Positions 15,407 to 23,047 of a DNA stretch of 64,000 nucleotides are shown here, piece by piece. The position numbers and the translations under genes are program-made. Position 1 is the stretch's first letter; every line of letters begins with the position of its first letter. The notes beneath the pieces are model-generated. The model had not been told where the DNA came from. It ran no database searches and saw only the letters and a program-made list of their open reading frames with translations. The stretch is from Micromonospora sp. MA102 (GTDB taxonomy: Bacteria > Actinomycetota > Actinomycetes > Mycobacteriales > Micromonosporaceae), in contig NZ_JAMWEG010000019.1 in NCBI RefSeq assembly GCF_025460765.1, forward strand, positions 57,897-121,896, written 5' to 3'.

Positions 15407-15844
15407 CTACAGGCACATCCAGCAGTAGGCGTCGAGCCCGTCCGCGCCGGCAGCACGCGCGACCCGGCGCAGCTCGGCGACCAGCTCGACCAGCGGGTCG
15501 ACCTCCGGCTCGCCCAGCCACTCCTCGGCGGTGCGCCACTGCGCGGCGACCGGCCGCAGGCGCTCGTCCGGCAGGGCCGCCAGTTCGGCGACGAAGTCCG
15601 GCGCCAGCCGGATGAGGTACGGCCCCTCGTCGTCGTGGCCGTCGATCCGCTCCCCGCCGGCGTGCAGCCCGGCGCGCGGCGACCCGAGCCGTCCCGCGCG
15701 GATCGCCTCCCACAACGCGCCGCCCAGCACGAACGGCTCGACGTTCTTGCAGCGCAGTGGATCCAGCTCGTCGTCCGGTCCGGTCGCGGCGGCGGCCCGC
15801 GCCCGCTCCGGGGTGGCCGCGAAGTATTCGGTCAGGATGCCCAC
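15407..15844 (-). CDS. Hypothetical protein (about 145 residues)
   Basis: I place the start at GTG 15844 (reading MGILTEYFAATPERARAAA); GTG 15853 is close. A more distal ATG at 15934 would run the gene through the promoter and operator of the divergent GntR gene, so it is unlikely. The protein is acidic and looks soluble, with alternating helices and a Trp-containing segment (AAQWRTAEEWLGEPEVDPLVELVAELRRVARAAG) ending in DAYCWMCL. I do not recognise a family with confidence. It converges with gabT and diverges from the GntR/ABC operon. Confidence 0.7.
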   Translation of the reverse strand: MGILTEYFAATPERARAAAATGPDDELDPLRCKNVEPFVLGGALWEAIRAGRLGSPRAGLHAGGERIDGHDDEGPYLIRLAPDFVAELAALPDERLRPVAAQWRTAEEWLGEPEVDPLVELVAELRRVARAAGADGLDAYCWMCL

Positions 15845-15909
15845 GCTCGGCACGCTAGGCCCCGCCCCCGACACTCCCGTCGAGAGACCCCACGACGGCG
15901 GATCCTGTT

Positions 15910-15937
15910 CTATAGTCTTACTGTCGTAGGACAATAG
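15910..15937. promoter_or_regulatory. Operator-like palindrome upstream of the YtrA-type regulator
   Basis: A 28-base hyphenated palindrome: left half CTATAGTCTTAC (15910-15921), right half GTAGGACAATAG (15926-15937), with 10 of 12 positions complementary. It begins 39 bases before the regulator start and is AT-rich against the background. Likely the autoregulatory GntR/YtrA operator overlapping the promoter. Confidence 0.65.
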
Positions 15938-15948
15938 AAGGGCGTCGC

Positions 15949-16353
15949 GTGATCGAGTTCGTACTGGACGGCCGGTCCAAGGTGAACACCTATGTGCAGC
16001 TGATCCAGCAGGTCAAACAGGCCCTGCGGGTGGGGCTGCTGACGGCTGGCGACCAGTTGCCGAAGGTCCGCGACGTCGCGCAGTCGCTGGCCATCAACCC
16101 GAACACGGTGCTGAAGGCGTACCGCGAGCTGGAAATCGAAGGCCTGGTCGAGGGACGCCCCGGCGTCGGCACCTTCGTCCGCCGGACCCTCGCCGGCTCG
16201 TCGCTGGCCGATCAGGCCGAGCTCCGCGAGGAGCTGGTGGCCTGGCTGCACCGCGCCCGCGCCGCCGGGCTCACCCCGGAAGACGTCACCGCCCTGGTCG
16301 AGACCACCATGCGGGCCGGCACGACGCGCGCCGAACCCGCCTCAGCAGGATGA
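15949..16353 (+). CDS. GntR-family (YtrA-type) transcriptional regulator
   Basis: 134 residues from GTG 15949 with AGAAGGG upstream. The N-terminal winged helix is complete (VQLIQQVKQALRVGLLTAGDQLPKVRDVAQSLAINPNTVLKAYRELEIEGLVEGRPGVGTFV). The effector region is short (about 60 residues, helical), as in the YtrA subgroup, which usually represses an ABC transporter encoded in the same operon. Its stop overlaps or abuts the ABC ATPase gene, supporting that role. A strong palindrome immediately upstream is the likely operator. Confidence 0.9.
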   Translation: MIEFVLDGRSKVNTYVQLIQQVKQALRVGLLTAGDQLPKVRDVAQSLAINPNTVLKAYRELEIEGLVEGRPGVGTFVRRTLAGSSLADQAELREELVAWLHRARAAGLTPEDVTALVETTMRAGTTRAEPASAG

Positions 16354-16364
16354 GAGGACAGCTG

Positions 16365-17255
16365 ATGGAGATCGCGCTGGAGGCCGAGCAGCTCGGCAAA
16401 CGGTACGGGAGAACCTGGGCGCTGCGGGACTGCTCGCTGCGCCTGCCCGCCGGGCGGATCGCCGCCCTCGTCGGCCCCAACGGTGCTGGTAAGAGCACCC
16501 TGCTGCACCTCGCGGTCGGCCTGCTGAGGCCGGACGCCGGCTCGGTGCGGATCTTCGGCGAAGCGCCGTACGCCAACCCGTCGGTGCTGCCCGAGATCGG
16601 CTTCGTCGCCCAGGACACCCCGCTCTACCGGGACTTCACCGCGGCCGAACTGGTGGAGGTGGGCCGCCGGATGAACAAGCGCTGGGACGGGGCTCTCGCC
16701 CGCAACCGGCTGGCCCAGCTCGGCATCCCGCCGAAGCTGCCCGTCGGCAAGTTGTCCGGCGGCCAGCGGGCGCAGGTCGCGCTGGCGCTCGCACTCGCGA
16801 AGCGACCCCGGCTGCTGCTTCTCGACGAACCGGTCGCCAGCCTCGATCCACTGGCGCGCCGGGAGTTCCTGCAGTCGCTGATGGGCAGCGTCGCCGACTC
16901 CGAGACGACCGTGCTGCTCTCCTCGCACCTGCTGGCCGACCTGGAGCGGGTCTGCGACTACCTGGTCGTGCTGCAGGCCGCCCGGGTGCACCTGGTGGGC
17001 GCGGTCGACGACCTGATCGCCGGACACCGCCAGCTGGTCGGGCCCCGGCACGGCGGCGAACCGATCGAGGGGGTCGACGCCGTGGTTCGGGCGAGTCACA
17101 CGGCCCGGCAGTCGACGCTGCTGGTCCGTACGACCGGCGAGGTCCTTGCTCCGGAGTGGACGGTGCACGACGTGACGCTGGAGGACCTCGTACTGGCGCA
17201 CCTCGCCGAGGGCGAGACGACCACGAGCCACGCGGCCTGGGAGGTGCCGGCATGA
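16365..17255 (+). CDS. ABC transporter ATP-binding protein
   Basis: About 296 residues from ATG 16365 (MEIALEAEQLGKRYG), chosen because GAGAGGA sits about 7 bases upstream; ATG 16350, overlapping the regulator stop, is the alternative. Walker A is residues 37-45 (GPNGAGKST), signature LSGGQRAQVALALALAKRP, Walker B LLLLDEP, and the switch His in LLSSHLLADLERV. The last 80 residues form a small beta domain seen in exporters of the YtrB type. It would power the permease encoded next, probably exporting a peptide, antibiotic or lipid; substrate unknown. Confidence 0.9.
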   Translation: MEIALEAEQLGKRYGRTWALRDCSLRLPAGRIAALVGPNGAGKSTLLHLAVGLLRPDAGSVRIFGEAPYANPSVLPEIGFVAQDTPLYRDFTAAELVEVGRRMNKRWDGALARNRLAQLGIPPKLPVGKLSGGQRAQVALALALAKRPRLLLLDEPVASLDPLARREFLQSLMGSVADSETTVLLSSHLLADLERVCDYLVVLQAARVHLVGAVDDLIAGHRQLVGPRHGGEPIEGVDAVVRASHTARQSTLLVRTTGEVLAPEWTVHDVTLEDLVLAHLAEGETTTSHAAWEVPA

Positions 17256-18241
17256 TCTGGCTGGCCTGGCGGCAGCACCGCAAGCAGCTGCTCTTCACCC
17301 TCCTCGGGTTCGCCGCGCTCGCGGCCCTGATGATCCCGATCGGCCTGTCGATGCGGCACAGCTTCACCGAGCTCGGGCTGCCGGACTGCGTCAGTCAGCT
17401 GGCGCGTCCGGGGGTCGACCAGGCCACCGCGGATGGCTGTGAGTCGGGGTTCCGCCGATTCACCAACCAGTACCAGAGTTTGAACCTGGTGGCGGTCCTG
17501 CTCGTCGTCCTGCCGGTGCTCGTCGGTCTGTTCTGGGGCGCCCCGCTGGTCGCCCGGGAGGTGGAGCACGGCACGCACCGGTTCGCCTGGACGCAGGGCG
17601 TCGGCCGGACGCGGTGGGCCCTGGTGAAGTTCGGTCTGGCCGTCGTGGTCACGGTGACCCTGGCCATCGGCTACGGACTGGGCATGGCCTGGTGGGTCAG
17701 CCCGCTGACCCAGGCCGCGCATGAGGGCCGCCTCGGCTTCATCGTCTTCGACCTGCAAGGCATCGCCCCGATCGGCTACACCCTCTTCGCGGTGGCGCTC
17801 GGCATCTTCGCCGGCACCCTGTGGCGCCGGATGCTGCCCGCCATGGGTGTCACCCTGGCCGCGTTCATCGGGGTTCGGGCGGCGGTGGCGATCCTGGCCA
17901 GACCGCACTACCAGCCCGCCCTCACCCGCACCTTCCCGATCGAGGGGGCCGAACCGCTGCAGGAGTCCCGGGGGAACTGGGTCCTCGCCAACGGTGTGCG
18001 CGACGCCGACGGGAAGATGGTGGCGGCCGACACCCGGATCATGTGCCCGCCGGGTGGCCAGGGACCGGACGGCCGCCGCTGCGGGGCTGACATCGGCGCC
18101 GGACCCGGCTCCTACAACTGGGAGCTCTACCAGCCGGCCGACCGGTTCTGGCTGTTCCAGTGGATCGAGACCGGCATCTTCGTCGCCCTCGCCGCCCTCC
18201 TGCTCTACCTCGCCGTACGCCGGCTCCGCCGGATCGCCTGA
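17252..18241 (+). CDS. ABC transporter permease (ABC-2-like)
   Basis: About 329 residues from ATG 17252, overlapping the ATPase stop as ATGA. Membrane segments: LLFTLLGFAALAALMIPIGL near the start, LVAVLLVVLPVLVGLFWGAPLVA, LVKFGLAVVVTVTLAIGYGLGMA, IGYTLFAVALGIFAGTL, MGVTLAAFIGVRAAVAIL and a final WIETGIFVALAALLLYLAV. A long extracellular loop lies before the first inner pair and another of about 90 residues before the last helix. REVEHGTHRFAWTQG is the cytoplasmic motif common in ABC-2-type permeases. Third gene of the YtrA-type operon; the substrate cannot be inferred. Confidence 0.85.
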   Translation: MIWLAWRQHRKQLLFTLLGFAALAALMIPIGLSMRHSFTELGLPDCVSQLARPGVDQATADGCESGFRRFTNQYQSLNLVAVLLVVLPVLVGLFWGAPLVAREVEHGTHRFAWTQGVGRTRWALVKFGLAVVVTVTLAIGYGLGMAWWVSPLTQAAHEGRLGFIVFDLQGIAPIGYTLFAVALGIFAGTLWRRMLPAMGVTLAAFIGVRAAVAILARPHYQPALTRTFPIEGAEPLQESRGNWVLANGVRDADGKMVAADTRIMCPPGGQGPDGRRCGADIGAGPGSYNWELYQPADRFWLFQWIETGIFVALAALLLYLAVRRLRRIA

Positions 18242-18250
18242 GCGGCCCGG

Positions 18251-18294
18251 CCGGGTGGAACGCCCCGGGGCAGCCGCCCCGGCGTTCCACCCGG
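18251..18294. terminator. Bidirectional terminator between ABC permease and secreted barrel protein
   Basis: Outer arms CCGGGTGGAACG (18251-18262) and CGTTCCACCCGG (18283-18294), with an inner 7-bp stem (CCGGGGC/GCCCCGG), a two-base bulge and loop AGCC. Lies between two converging genes. Confidence 0.75.
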
Positions 18295-18311
18295 CGCCGG
18301 ACCGGGCGCGG

Positions 18312-18995
18312 TCAGCGCAGCAGCTCCACCACGTTGCGGCGGACCAGGTTCTTGCCCGGCTCCCGGATCAGGTCCATGGCCGCGGCGTTGAGCAGCACGC
18401 AACTTCCCGACGGCCCGGTGACGGTCACGGTCGCCGCCCTGCCGTTGTCCAGGTTCGTCACCCGCAGCCGGGTGCCCACCGGGAACTGCCCGCTCGTGGC
18501 GGCCGGCGCCCCGCCCTCGGCGGAGAAGGTGATCGCCCCGCCGCAGACGCTGGCGGGCGCGCCGCCGGGCCGGGCGTTGCCCGGCCGGGCCTCACCGATC
18601 GGAGCCGCGCCGCCCGGCCCGGCCGCGCCGGCCGCCGGCGCGCCGCCGTCGAGGCGTTCCACCAGGTTGCGGCGGATGACGTTCTTGCCCGGCTCGCGGA
18701 CCAGGTCCATGGCCGCCGCGTTGAGCAGCACGCAGCTGCCCGACGGGCCGGTCACCGTGACGGTCGCGACCTTGCGGTTGTCCAGGTTGGTCACCCGCAG
18801 CCGGGTGCCCACCGGGAAGCGGTCGCTGGTGGCCGCCGGCGCCCCGCCCTCCGCCGAGAAGGTCACCGACCCCGCACAGGCCGACTGCCCGGCCGGGGTG
18901 GTCTCCGCGAACCCCATCCCCGTGCCCACCGCGACGACCGCCGAGGCGGCCAGTGCCACGGTCGCCGCCAGCACGTGCTTGCGCTGCACCCTCAC
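18312..18995 (-). CDS. Secreted protein with two tandem double-psi-barrel-like domains
   Basis: 227 residues. Signal peptide: MRVQRKHVLAATVALAASAVVAV, with likely cleavage near GFAE. Then two copies of a domain of about 74 residues joined by a Gly/Ala/Pro linker (GGAPAAGAAGPGGAAPIGEARPGN, split across about residues 105-130). Each copy reads FSAEGGAPAATS, FPVGTRLRVTNLDN, TVTVTGPSGSCVLLNAAAMDL and REPGKN, close to the RlpA-like double-psi beta-barrel pattern (GTxLRVTNLDNG...VTV). Each copy has two Cys that could form a disulfide. The catalytic Asp/His of true RlpA are not evident, so peptidoglycan binding is more likely than cleavage. Exact role unknown. Confidence 0.75.
   Translation of the reverse strand: MRVQRKHVLAATVALAASAVVAVGTGMGFAETTPAGQSACAGSVTFSAEGGAPAATSDRFPVGTRLRVTNLDNRKVATVTVTGPSGSCVLLNAAAMDLVREPGKNVIRRNLVERLDGGAPAAGAAGPGGAAPIGEARPGNARPGGAPASVCGGAITFSAEGGAPAATSGQFPVGTRLRVTNLDNGRAATVTVTGPSGSCVLLNAAAMDLIREPGKNLVRRNVVELLR
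18327..18550. repeat. Tandem domain repeat, copy 2 (C-terminal domain)
   Basis: Encodes the second barrel domain. It aligns base for base with 18660-18883, a shift of 333 bases (111 codons). The copies differ at scattered, mostly third-codon positions, showing an old in-frame duplication. Confidence 0.8.
18660..18883. repeat. Tandem domain repeat, copy 1 (N-terminal domain)
   Basis: Partner of 18327-18550. Both copies keep GTRLRVTNLDN and TVTVTGPSGSCVLLNAAAMDL exactly. Confidence 0.8.
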
Positions 18996-19076
18996 GTTGT
19001 CTCTCCCGTCGTCCGGTGGTCTCGTTCGACGCCTGGTACGGACGGGAGGGCCGGACCGTTCAGTCGGGGCGGCCGA

Positions 19077-19712
19077 TCACAGCGGACCGTAACGGGTGTG
19101 TGGCGCTCCGGTGAGCAGCGCCCAGTAGCGGTCGCCGTAGGACCAGTGCCACCACTCGGTGGGGTAGTTCACCAGCCCCGCACCGCTGAGCGCGGCCACC
19201 AGGACCTGCCGGTTGCGCCACGCGCTCACCGGGATGTGCCGGGCCGCCGTGAAGCAGGCGTCGGCGCTCTCCTCGGGGGTGGCGTCGAGGGCCGTGCCCA
19301 TGTCCAGCTCGATCCCGTCGGCGTCGCACAGGGTGAGGTCGACCGCCCCACCGGTGCTGTGCGGCGCCACCTCGACCGGCGAGACGAACTTGGTGGTCTC
19401 CCGGTGCAGCCGGTCCGCCGGCCAGTCCGGGTAGCGCCGGCGCAGCTCGTCCCGGTAGCCGGTGAAGATGTCGAGCTGCGCCCGGTACGGCCGGTACCCC
19501 TCGACGACCAGGAGGCGCAGGCCGGCCGGCAGCGCGCGCTGCGCGGCCAGCAACCGGTCCGCGACCCCGCGCCGCACCCGGGCGTACGCCCCGGCGGGGT
19601 CGGCGGCCCGGGTGTCCAGCCGCAGCTCCGGCAGTTCCCGCAGGTCGACCAGCGGTTCGCCGTCGTCCCGGCTGGACACGGCGGCGACCCGGGGATCGGA
19701 GAGCAGGATCAT
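19077..19712 (-). CDS. vanX: VanX-like D-alanyl-D-alanine dipeptidase (M15)
   Basis: 211 residues from ATG 19712, overlapping the ligase stop as ATGA. No signal peptide, so cytoplasmic as VanX is. Zinc ligands and catalytic residues align with VanX: Arg74 in EGYRP, His118 and Asp125 in APHSTGGAVDLTL, Glu186 and His189 in TEWWHW. VanX hydrolyses D-Ala-D-Ala so that the altered dipeptide prevails in peptidoglycan precursors. Last gene of the operon that includes a D-Ala ligase, a racemase-like membrane fusion and a two-component system. A general D-Ala-D-Ala recycling role is the alternative. Confidence 0.88.
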   Translation of the reverse strand: MILLSDPRVAAVSSRDDGEPLVDLRELPELRLDTRAADPAGAYARVRRGVADRLLAAQRALPAGLRLLVVEGYRPYRAQLDIFTGYRDELRRRYPDWPADRLHRETTKFVSPVEVAPHSTGGAVDLTLCDADGIELDMGTALDATPEESADACFTAARHIPVSAWRNRQVLVAALSGAGLVNYPTEWWHWSYGDRYWALLTGAPHTRYGPL

Positions 19713-20845
19713 GCCGCACCGCCCCGGGGGTGTGCACCCGCCGGCCGGGCCTCGTGCCGGGTGAAGGCGAGCGCGACCAGCCGGTCCACCACCTCGGGGT
19801 AGTCGACGCCGGACTCGGCCCACACCTTCGGGTACATCGAGTGCGTCGTGAAGCCGGGCAGGGTGTTCAGCTCGTTGACGAACAGGTCCCCGGTCGTCTC
19901 GTCGTAGAGGAAGTCGACCCGGGCCAGGCCCCAGCCGCCGATCGCCGTGAACGCCTGCACGGACAGCTCCCGGATCCGCTCGGTGACCTCGTCGGGCAGC
20001 GGCGCCGGGACGGTCATGGGGTCGGCGTCGCCGAAGTACTTCTGCCGGTAGTCGAACCAGCCGCCCTCGACCCGGACCTCGCCGACCGCCGACGCCTCCG
20101 GGTGCCAGCCGCCGAGCACGCCGCACTCCAGCTCCCGGCCGGTCACGCCCTGCTCGACCAGCACCACGTGGTCGTGCCGGAGCGCCTCCTCGACCGCCGC
20201 CGTCAGGTCGTCGCCCTCGGCCACCCGGGAGATCCCGATGGAGGAACCCATCCGGGCGGGCTTGACGAACAGCGGTCGGCGCAGACCGACGACCAGCTTC
20301 TCCGGGTCCTCCGCGGCCCGCCAGGTCGGCGCATCGAACCAGACGTGCGGGGTGGTCGGCACCCCCTCGGCCCGCAGCGCCCGCTTCATCGCCACCTTGT
20401 CCATCCCGACGGCGGAGGCGAGGATCCCACACCCGACGTACGGCACCCCGAGCGATTCGAGCAGCCCCTGCACCACCCCGTCCTCGCCGTACGGGCCGTG
20501 CAGCACCGGGAAGACGACGTCCAGCTCGGCGTCCACCGCGCCGGGCGCGTCGGCCGCGGTGACCGCCACCGTTCCGGCGCGCGCCCCGGCCCGCAGTTCC
20601 ACAGCCGGGCCCGTCACCGGCAGCCGGTCGTCGATGGCCAGGCCGGCGCCCACGCTGGCGCAGCGCTCGGCGAGCACCGGCTCGGGCACCAGCCGCAGAC
20701 CGCCGGCGCGGGTGATCCCGAGCGCGACCACCTGGTGACCTCGCTCGACAAGTGCCCGGGTCACGCCGAGCGCCGAGGCGCAGGAGACCTCGTGCTCCGC
20801 CGACGGGCCACCGAACAGGACACCGATCCGAATCGCAGCGCTCAC
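19709..20845 (-). CDS. ddl: D-alanine--D-alanine (or D-Ala-D-X) ligase
   Basis: 378 residues from GTG 20845, overlapping the upstream stop as GTGA. ATP-grasp ligase of the Ddl/Van family: GVLFGGPSAEHEVSCASA, VFPVLHGPYGEDGVVQGLLESLGVPYVGCG, VKPARMGSSIGIS and VNELNTLPGFT are all present. The omega loop reads FDYRQKYFGDADPMTVPAP; the Tyr-x-x-Lys-Tyr pattern is that of D-Ala-D-Ala and D-Ala-D-Ser enzymes, not D-Ala-D-Lac ligases. Because the next gene encodes a D-Ala-D-Ala dipeptidase, a plain D-Ala-D-Ala product would be a futile cycle; D-Ala-D-Ser is plausible. Specificity is not proven. Confidence 0.88.
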   Translation of the reverse strand: MSAAIRIGVLFGGPSAEHEVSCASALGVTRALVERGHQVVALGITRAGGLRLVPEPVLAERCASVGAGLAIDDRLPVTGPAVELRAGARAGTVAVTAADAPGAVDAELDVVFPVLHGPYGEDGVVQGLLESLGVPYVGCGILASAVGMDKVAMKRALRAEGVPTTPHVWFDAPTWRAAEDPEKLVVGLRRPLFVKPARMGSSIGISRVAEGDDLTAAVEEALRHDHVVLVEQGVTGRELECGVLGGWHPEASAVGEVRVEGGWFDYRQKYFGDADPMTVPAPLPDEVTERIRELSVQAFTAIGGWGLARVDFLYDETTGDLFVNELNTLPGFTTHSMYPKVWAESGVDYPEVVDRLVALAFTRHEARPAGAHPRGGAA

Positions 20846-22947
20846 GCCGCCACCCCTTCCATCCGAGCGAGGCCGGCGACGGGTGCGCCCGCCAGCCGGG
20901 CCACCAGTTCCGCCTCGACATTGCCGCCGGTCAGCACCACGCCGACCGTCCGGTACCGCCCGCCCTCGGGGCCGCCCGCGAGCCGCAGCGCGCCGGCGAG
21001 CCCGGCCGCCCCGGACGGCTCGACGAGCACCTTCAGCTCCAGCAGGAGCAGCCGGAACGCGTCGGCGATCGCGTCGTCGTCGACCCGGACGACGCCCCGG
21101 ACGGCGTCCCGCGCCACCGCGAACGGCAGGTCACCCACGCAGCTCGGGCGGAGCCCGTCGGCGATGGTGGGGGCCGGCACGACCGGGGTGGGCCGGCCGG
21201 CGGCGAGGCTCCGGGCCAGCGAGTCGCAGCCGACCGGCTCGACGCCGTACACCTCGATCGGGGTGCCGGAGGCGGCCAGGCAGGCTCCCGCGACGCCGCC
21301 GCCACCGCCCACCGGCACGACGAGCGCGTCCAGCGGAGTGCCGGCGCGCTCCGCCTCCTCGATCAGCTCCAGGCTGGCGCTGCCCTGGCCGGCCACCACG
21401 TCCGGGTGGTCGTACGCGTCGACCAGCGGGTGACCGTCGGCGTCGGCGACCTGCCGGGCGACGGCCAGCCGCTCCTCGACGGTGGTGCCGGCGAGGACGA
21501 CGCGCGCCCCGGCCGCCCGGGCCCGGGCCACCTTGACCGGCGCCGCGTCGACGGGCAGCACCACGGTCGCGGCCAGCCCGTGCCGGCGGGCGGCGAGGGC
21601 CACCGCCACGGCGTGGTTGCCGGTGCTCTGCGCGACCACGCCGGTGTGGCCGTTCGCGGCGAGCCGGCCGACCGCCAGCATCGCGCCGCGCATCTTGTAG
21701 GAGCCTCCGGTCTGGAGGTTCTCCGCCTTGAGCAGGACCCGGGCGCCGGCCAGCCGGTCGATCGCCGGGCAGTTCAGCACGGGGGTGCGCACCACCCGGC
21801 CGGACAGCCACCAGGCGGCCTCCTCGACGCGGGCCCGGTCCGGCAGGGCCGGAGCGTGGCTGGTGGACATGGTCTCTCCTTCTCGGTTGTGGTCGGTGCC
21901 GGCGCGGCGCGGCAGGTCGAACAGCCAGTGCGCGCCGGCCGCGGTGAGTCCGCGGTGGACGGCCAGGCTGAGCGCCAGCACCACGGCGGTGAGCAGGACC
22001 GGGTAGCCGGCCATGAGCAGCGCCCGCCCCGGTCGGTTCAGCTCGGCGACCGGGCCGGCGAGGAGCCGGTGCAGCAGCGCGAGCACCGGCATGTGGATCA
22101 CGTAGATCGGCAGCGTGCGGCGGCCGAGCCGGGCGAGCGCCCCGCCGACCACCCGGAGCCGGGCCGTGCGGGCCGCGGCCGTGACGCCGAACGCCACGGC
22201 GACGACCGACACCAGCAGCCGGACACCGGGCCAGCCCTCGGCCCCGGCCAGCGCCATGGCGGCCAGGGCCACGGCGTACGCCGTCCCGGTGCCGACCAGG
22301 CGGCGGGTGCTCGCGCCGGCCGCCCAGCGCTGGAGGTACGGCCGCAGGTGCACGCCGGCGAGGAAGAACACCAGGTTCTGGTAGACCTGCCCCCGGTTGC
22401 CCGGGCTGTCGAGCAGGCCGGTCGCCGCCACCGCGGAGAGCGCGCCCGAGGCCGCGAGCAGCACCGCCGGGTGGACCCGGCGCAGCGCCTTGGCCAGCGT
22501 GAAGTAGAGCGCGAGCGCGTACAGGTACCAGAGGTTCGAGGGCGTGACGGTGAGCTGGGCCAGCAGGCCACCGGGGCTGGTTGCCCGGTCGGTCGGGAAG
22601 TCCGGCACGAGCGCCAGCAGGGCGGTGTGGATGAGCAGCCAGGTCGCGTAGAGGTGGAGGTTCCGGGCGATCCGGGGGCGGGCGGCGATCCGCCACGGCC
22701 GGGCGACGGCGTTCGCCGCGAAGATCCCGGAGAGGGTGAAGAAGAGCGGCATCCGCAGCGGGAGCAGTTGCTCGCCGAGCAGCCCCCAGGCACCCGGCAC
22801 GGGCAGGTCGATCCGCCAGTCGATCAGCAGGTAGTGCTTGACGATGACGTGCCAGAGCACCACGAGGATGATGCAGGCGCCCTTGGCCACGTCGGCCCAG
22901 ACCGCCCGGTCGGCCGGTGTCGCGGCCTGCTCGGTACGGGTCGGCAC
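20842..22947 (-). CDS. Membrane acyltransferase-3 domain fused to fold-type II serine racemase/threonine dehydratase-like domain (VanT analogue)
   Basis: 701 residues from GTG 22947 (GGGAGAGGAG just upstream); longer ATG starts run into the kinase gene. Residues about 15-345 form an acyltransferase-3-like membrane domain of about ten helices (DVAKGACIILVVLWHVIVKHY, LPLRMPLFFTLSGIFAANAVA, PIYVIHMPVLALLHRLL). With no stop codon in between, residues 360-701 form a PLP enzyme of the serine racemase/threonine dehydratase type: Lys418 in GGSYKMRGA, QSTGNHAVAVALA, VVPVGGGGGVAGACLA, VLTGGNVE; no ACT domain. VanT also joins such a membrane domain to a serine racemase, but with an alanine-racemase fold. 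The middle residue of STGNH (Thr442) sits where serine racemases carry their catalytic Ser84 and E. coli IlvA has Ala. Confidence 0.82.
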   Translation of the reverse strand: MPTRTEQAATPADRAVWADVAKGACIILVVLWHVIVKHYLLIDWRIDLPVPGAWGLLGEQLLPLRMPLFFTLSGIFAANAVARPWRIAARPRIARNLHLYATWLLIHTALLALVPDFPTDRATSPGGLLAQLTVTPSNLWYLYALALYFTLAKALRRVHPAVLLAASGALSAVAATGLLDSPGNRGQVYQNLVFFLAGVHLRPYLQRWAAGASTRRLVGTGTAYAVALAAMALAGAEGWPGVRLLVSVVAVAFGVTAAARTARLRVVGGALARLGRRTLPIYVIHMPVLALLHRLLAGPVAELNRPGRALLMAGYPVLLTAVVLALSLAVHRGLTAAGAHWLFDLPRRAGTDHNREGETMSTSHAPALPDRARVEEAAWWLSGRVVRTPVLNCPAIDRLAGARVLLKAENLQTGGSYKMRGAMLAVGRLAANGHTGVVAQSTGNHAVAVALAARRHGLAATVVLPVDAAPVKVARARAAGARVVLAGTTVEERLAVARQVADADGHPLVDAYDHPDVVAGQGSASLELIEEAERAGTPLDALVVPVGGGGGVAGACLAASGTPIEVYGVEPVGCDSLARSLAAGRPTPVVPAPTIADGLRPSCVGDLPFAVARDAVRGVVRVDDDAIADAFRLLLLELKVLVEPSGAAGLAGALRLAGGPEGGRYRTVGVVLTGGNVEAELVARLAGAPVAGLARMEGVAA
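21876..21881 (-). promoter_or_regulatory. Strong internal ribosome-binding site inside the fusion gene
   Basis: AAGGAG five bases before the in-frame ATG 21870 that opens the PLP domain (MSTSHAPALP). It could drive separate production of a soluble 342-residue enzyme in addition to the membrane fusion. Confidence 0.6.
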
Positions 22948-23047
22948 GGCGGTCTCCTCTCCCGGCGTCGCACGCCGTCGGTCGTTTTCGGGCAGGGGGC
23001 ATCGCGGGATGCCGCGAGGGCGGTTCCCGGAGGCCGGAAGGGGTGGG

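Noticed and set aside
18327..18883. The two domain copies as a recent or assembly duplication
   Set aside because: The copies differ at many positions, mainly third codon positions, so the duplication is old and real.
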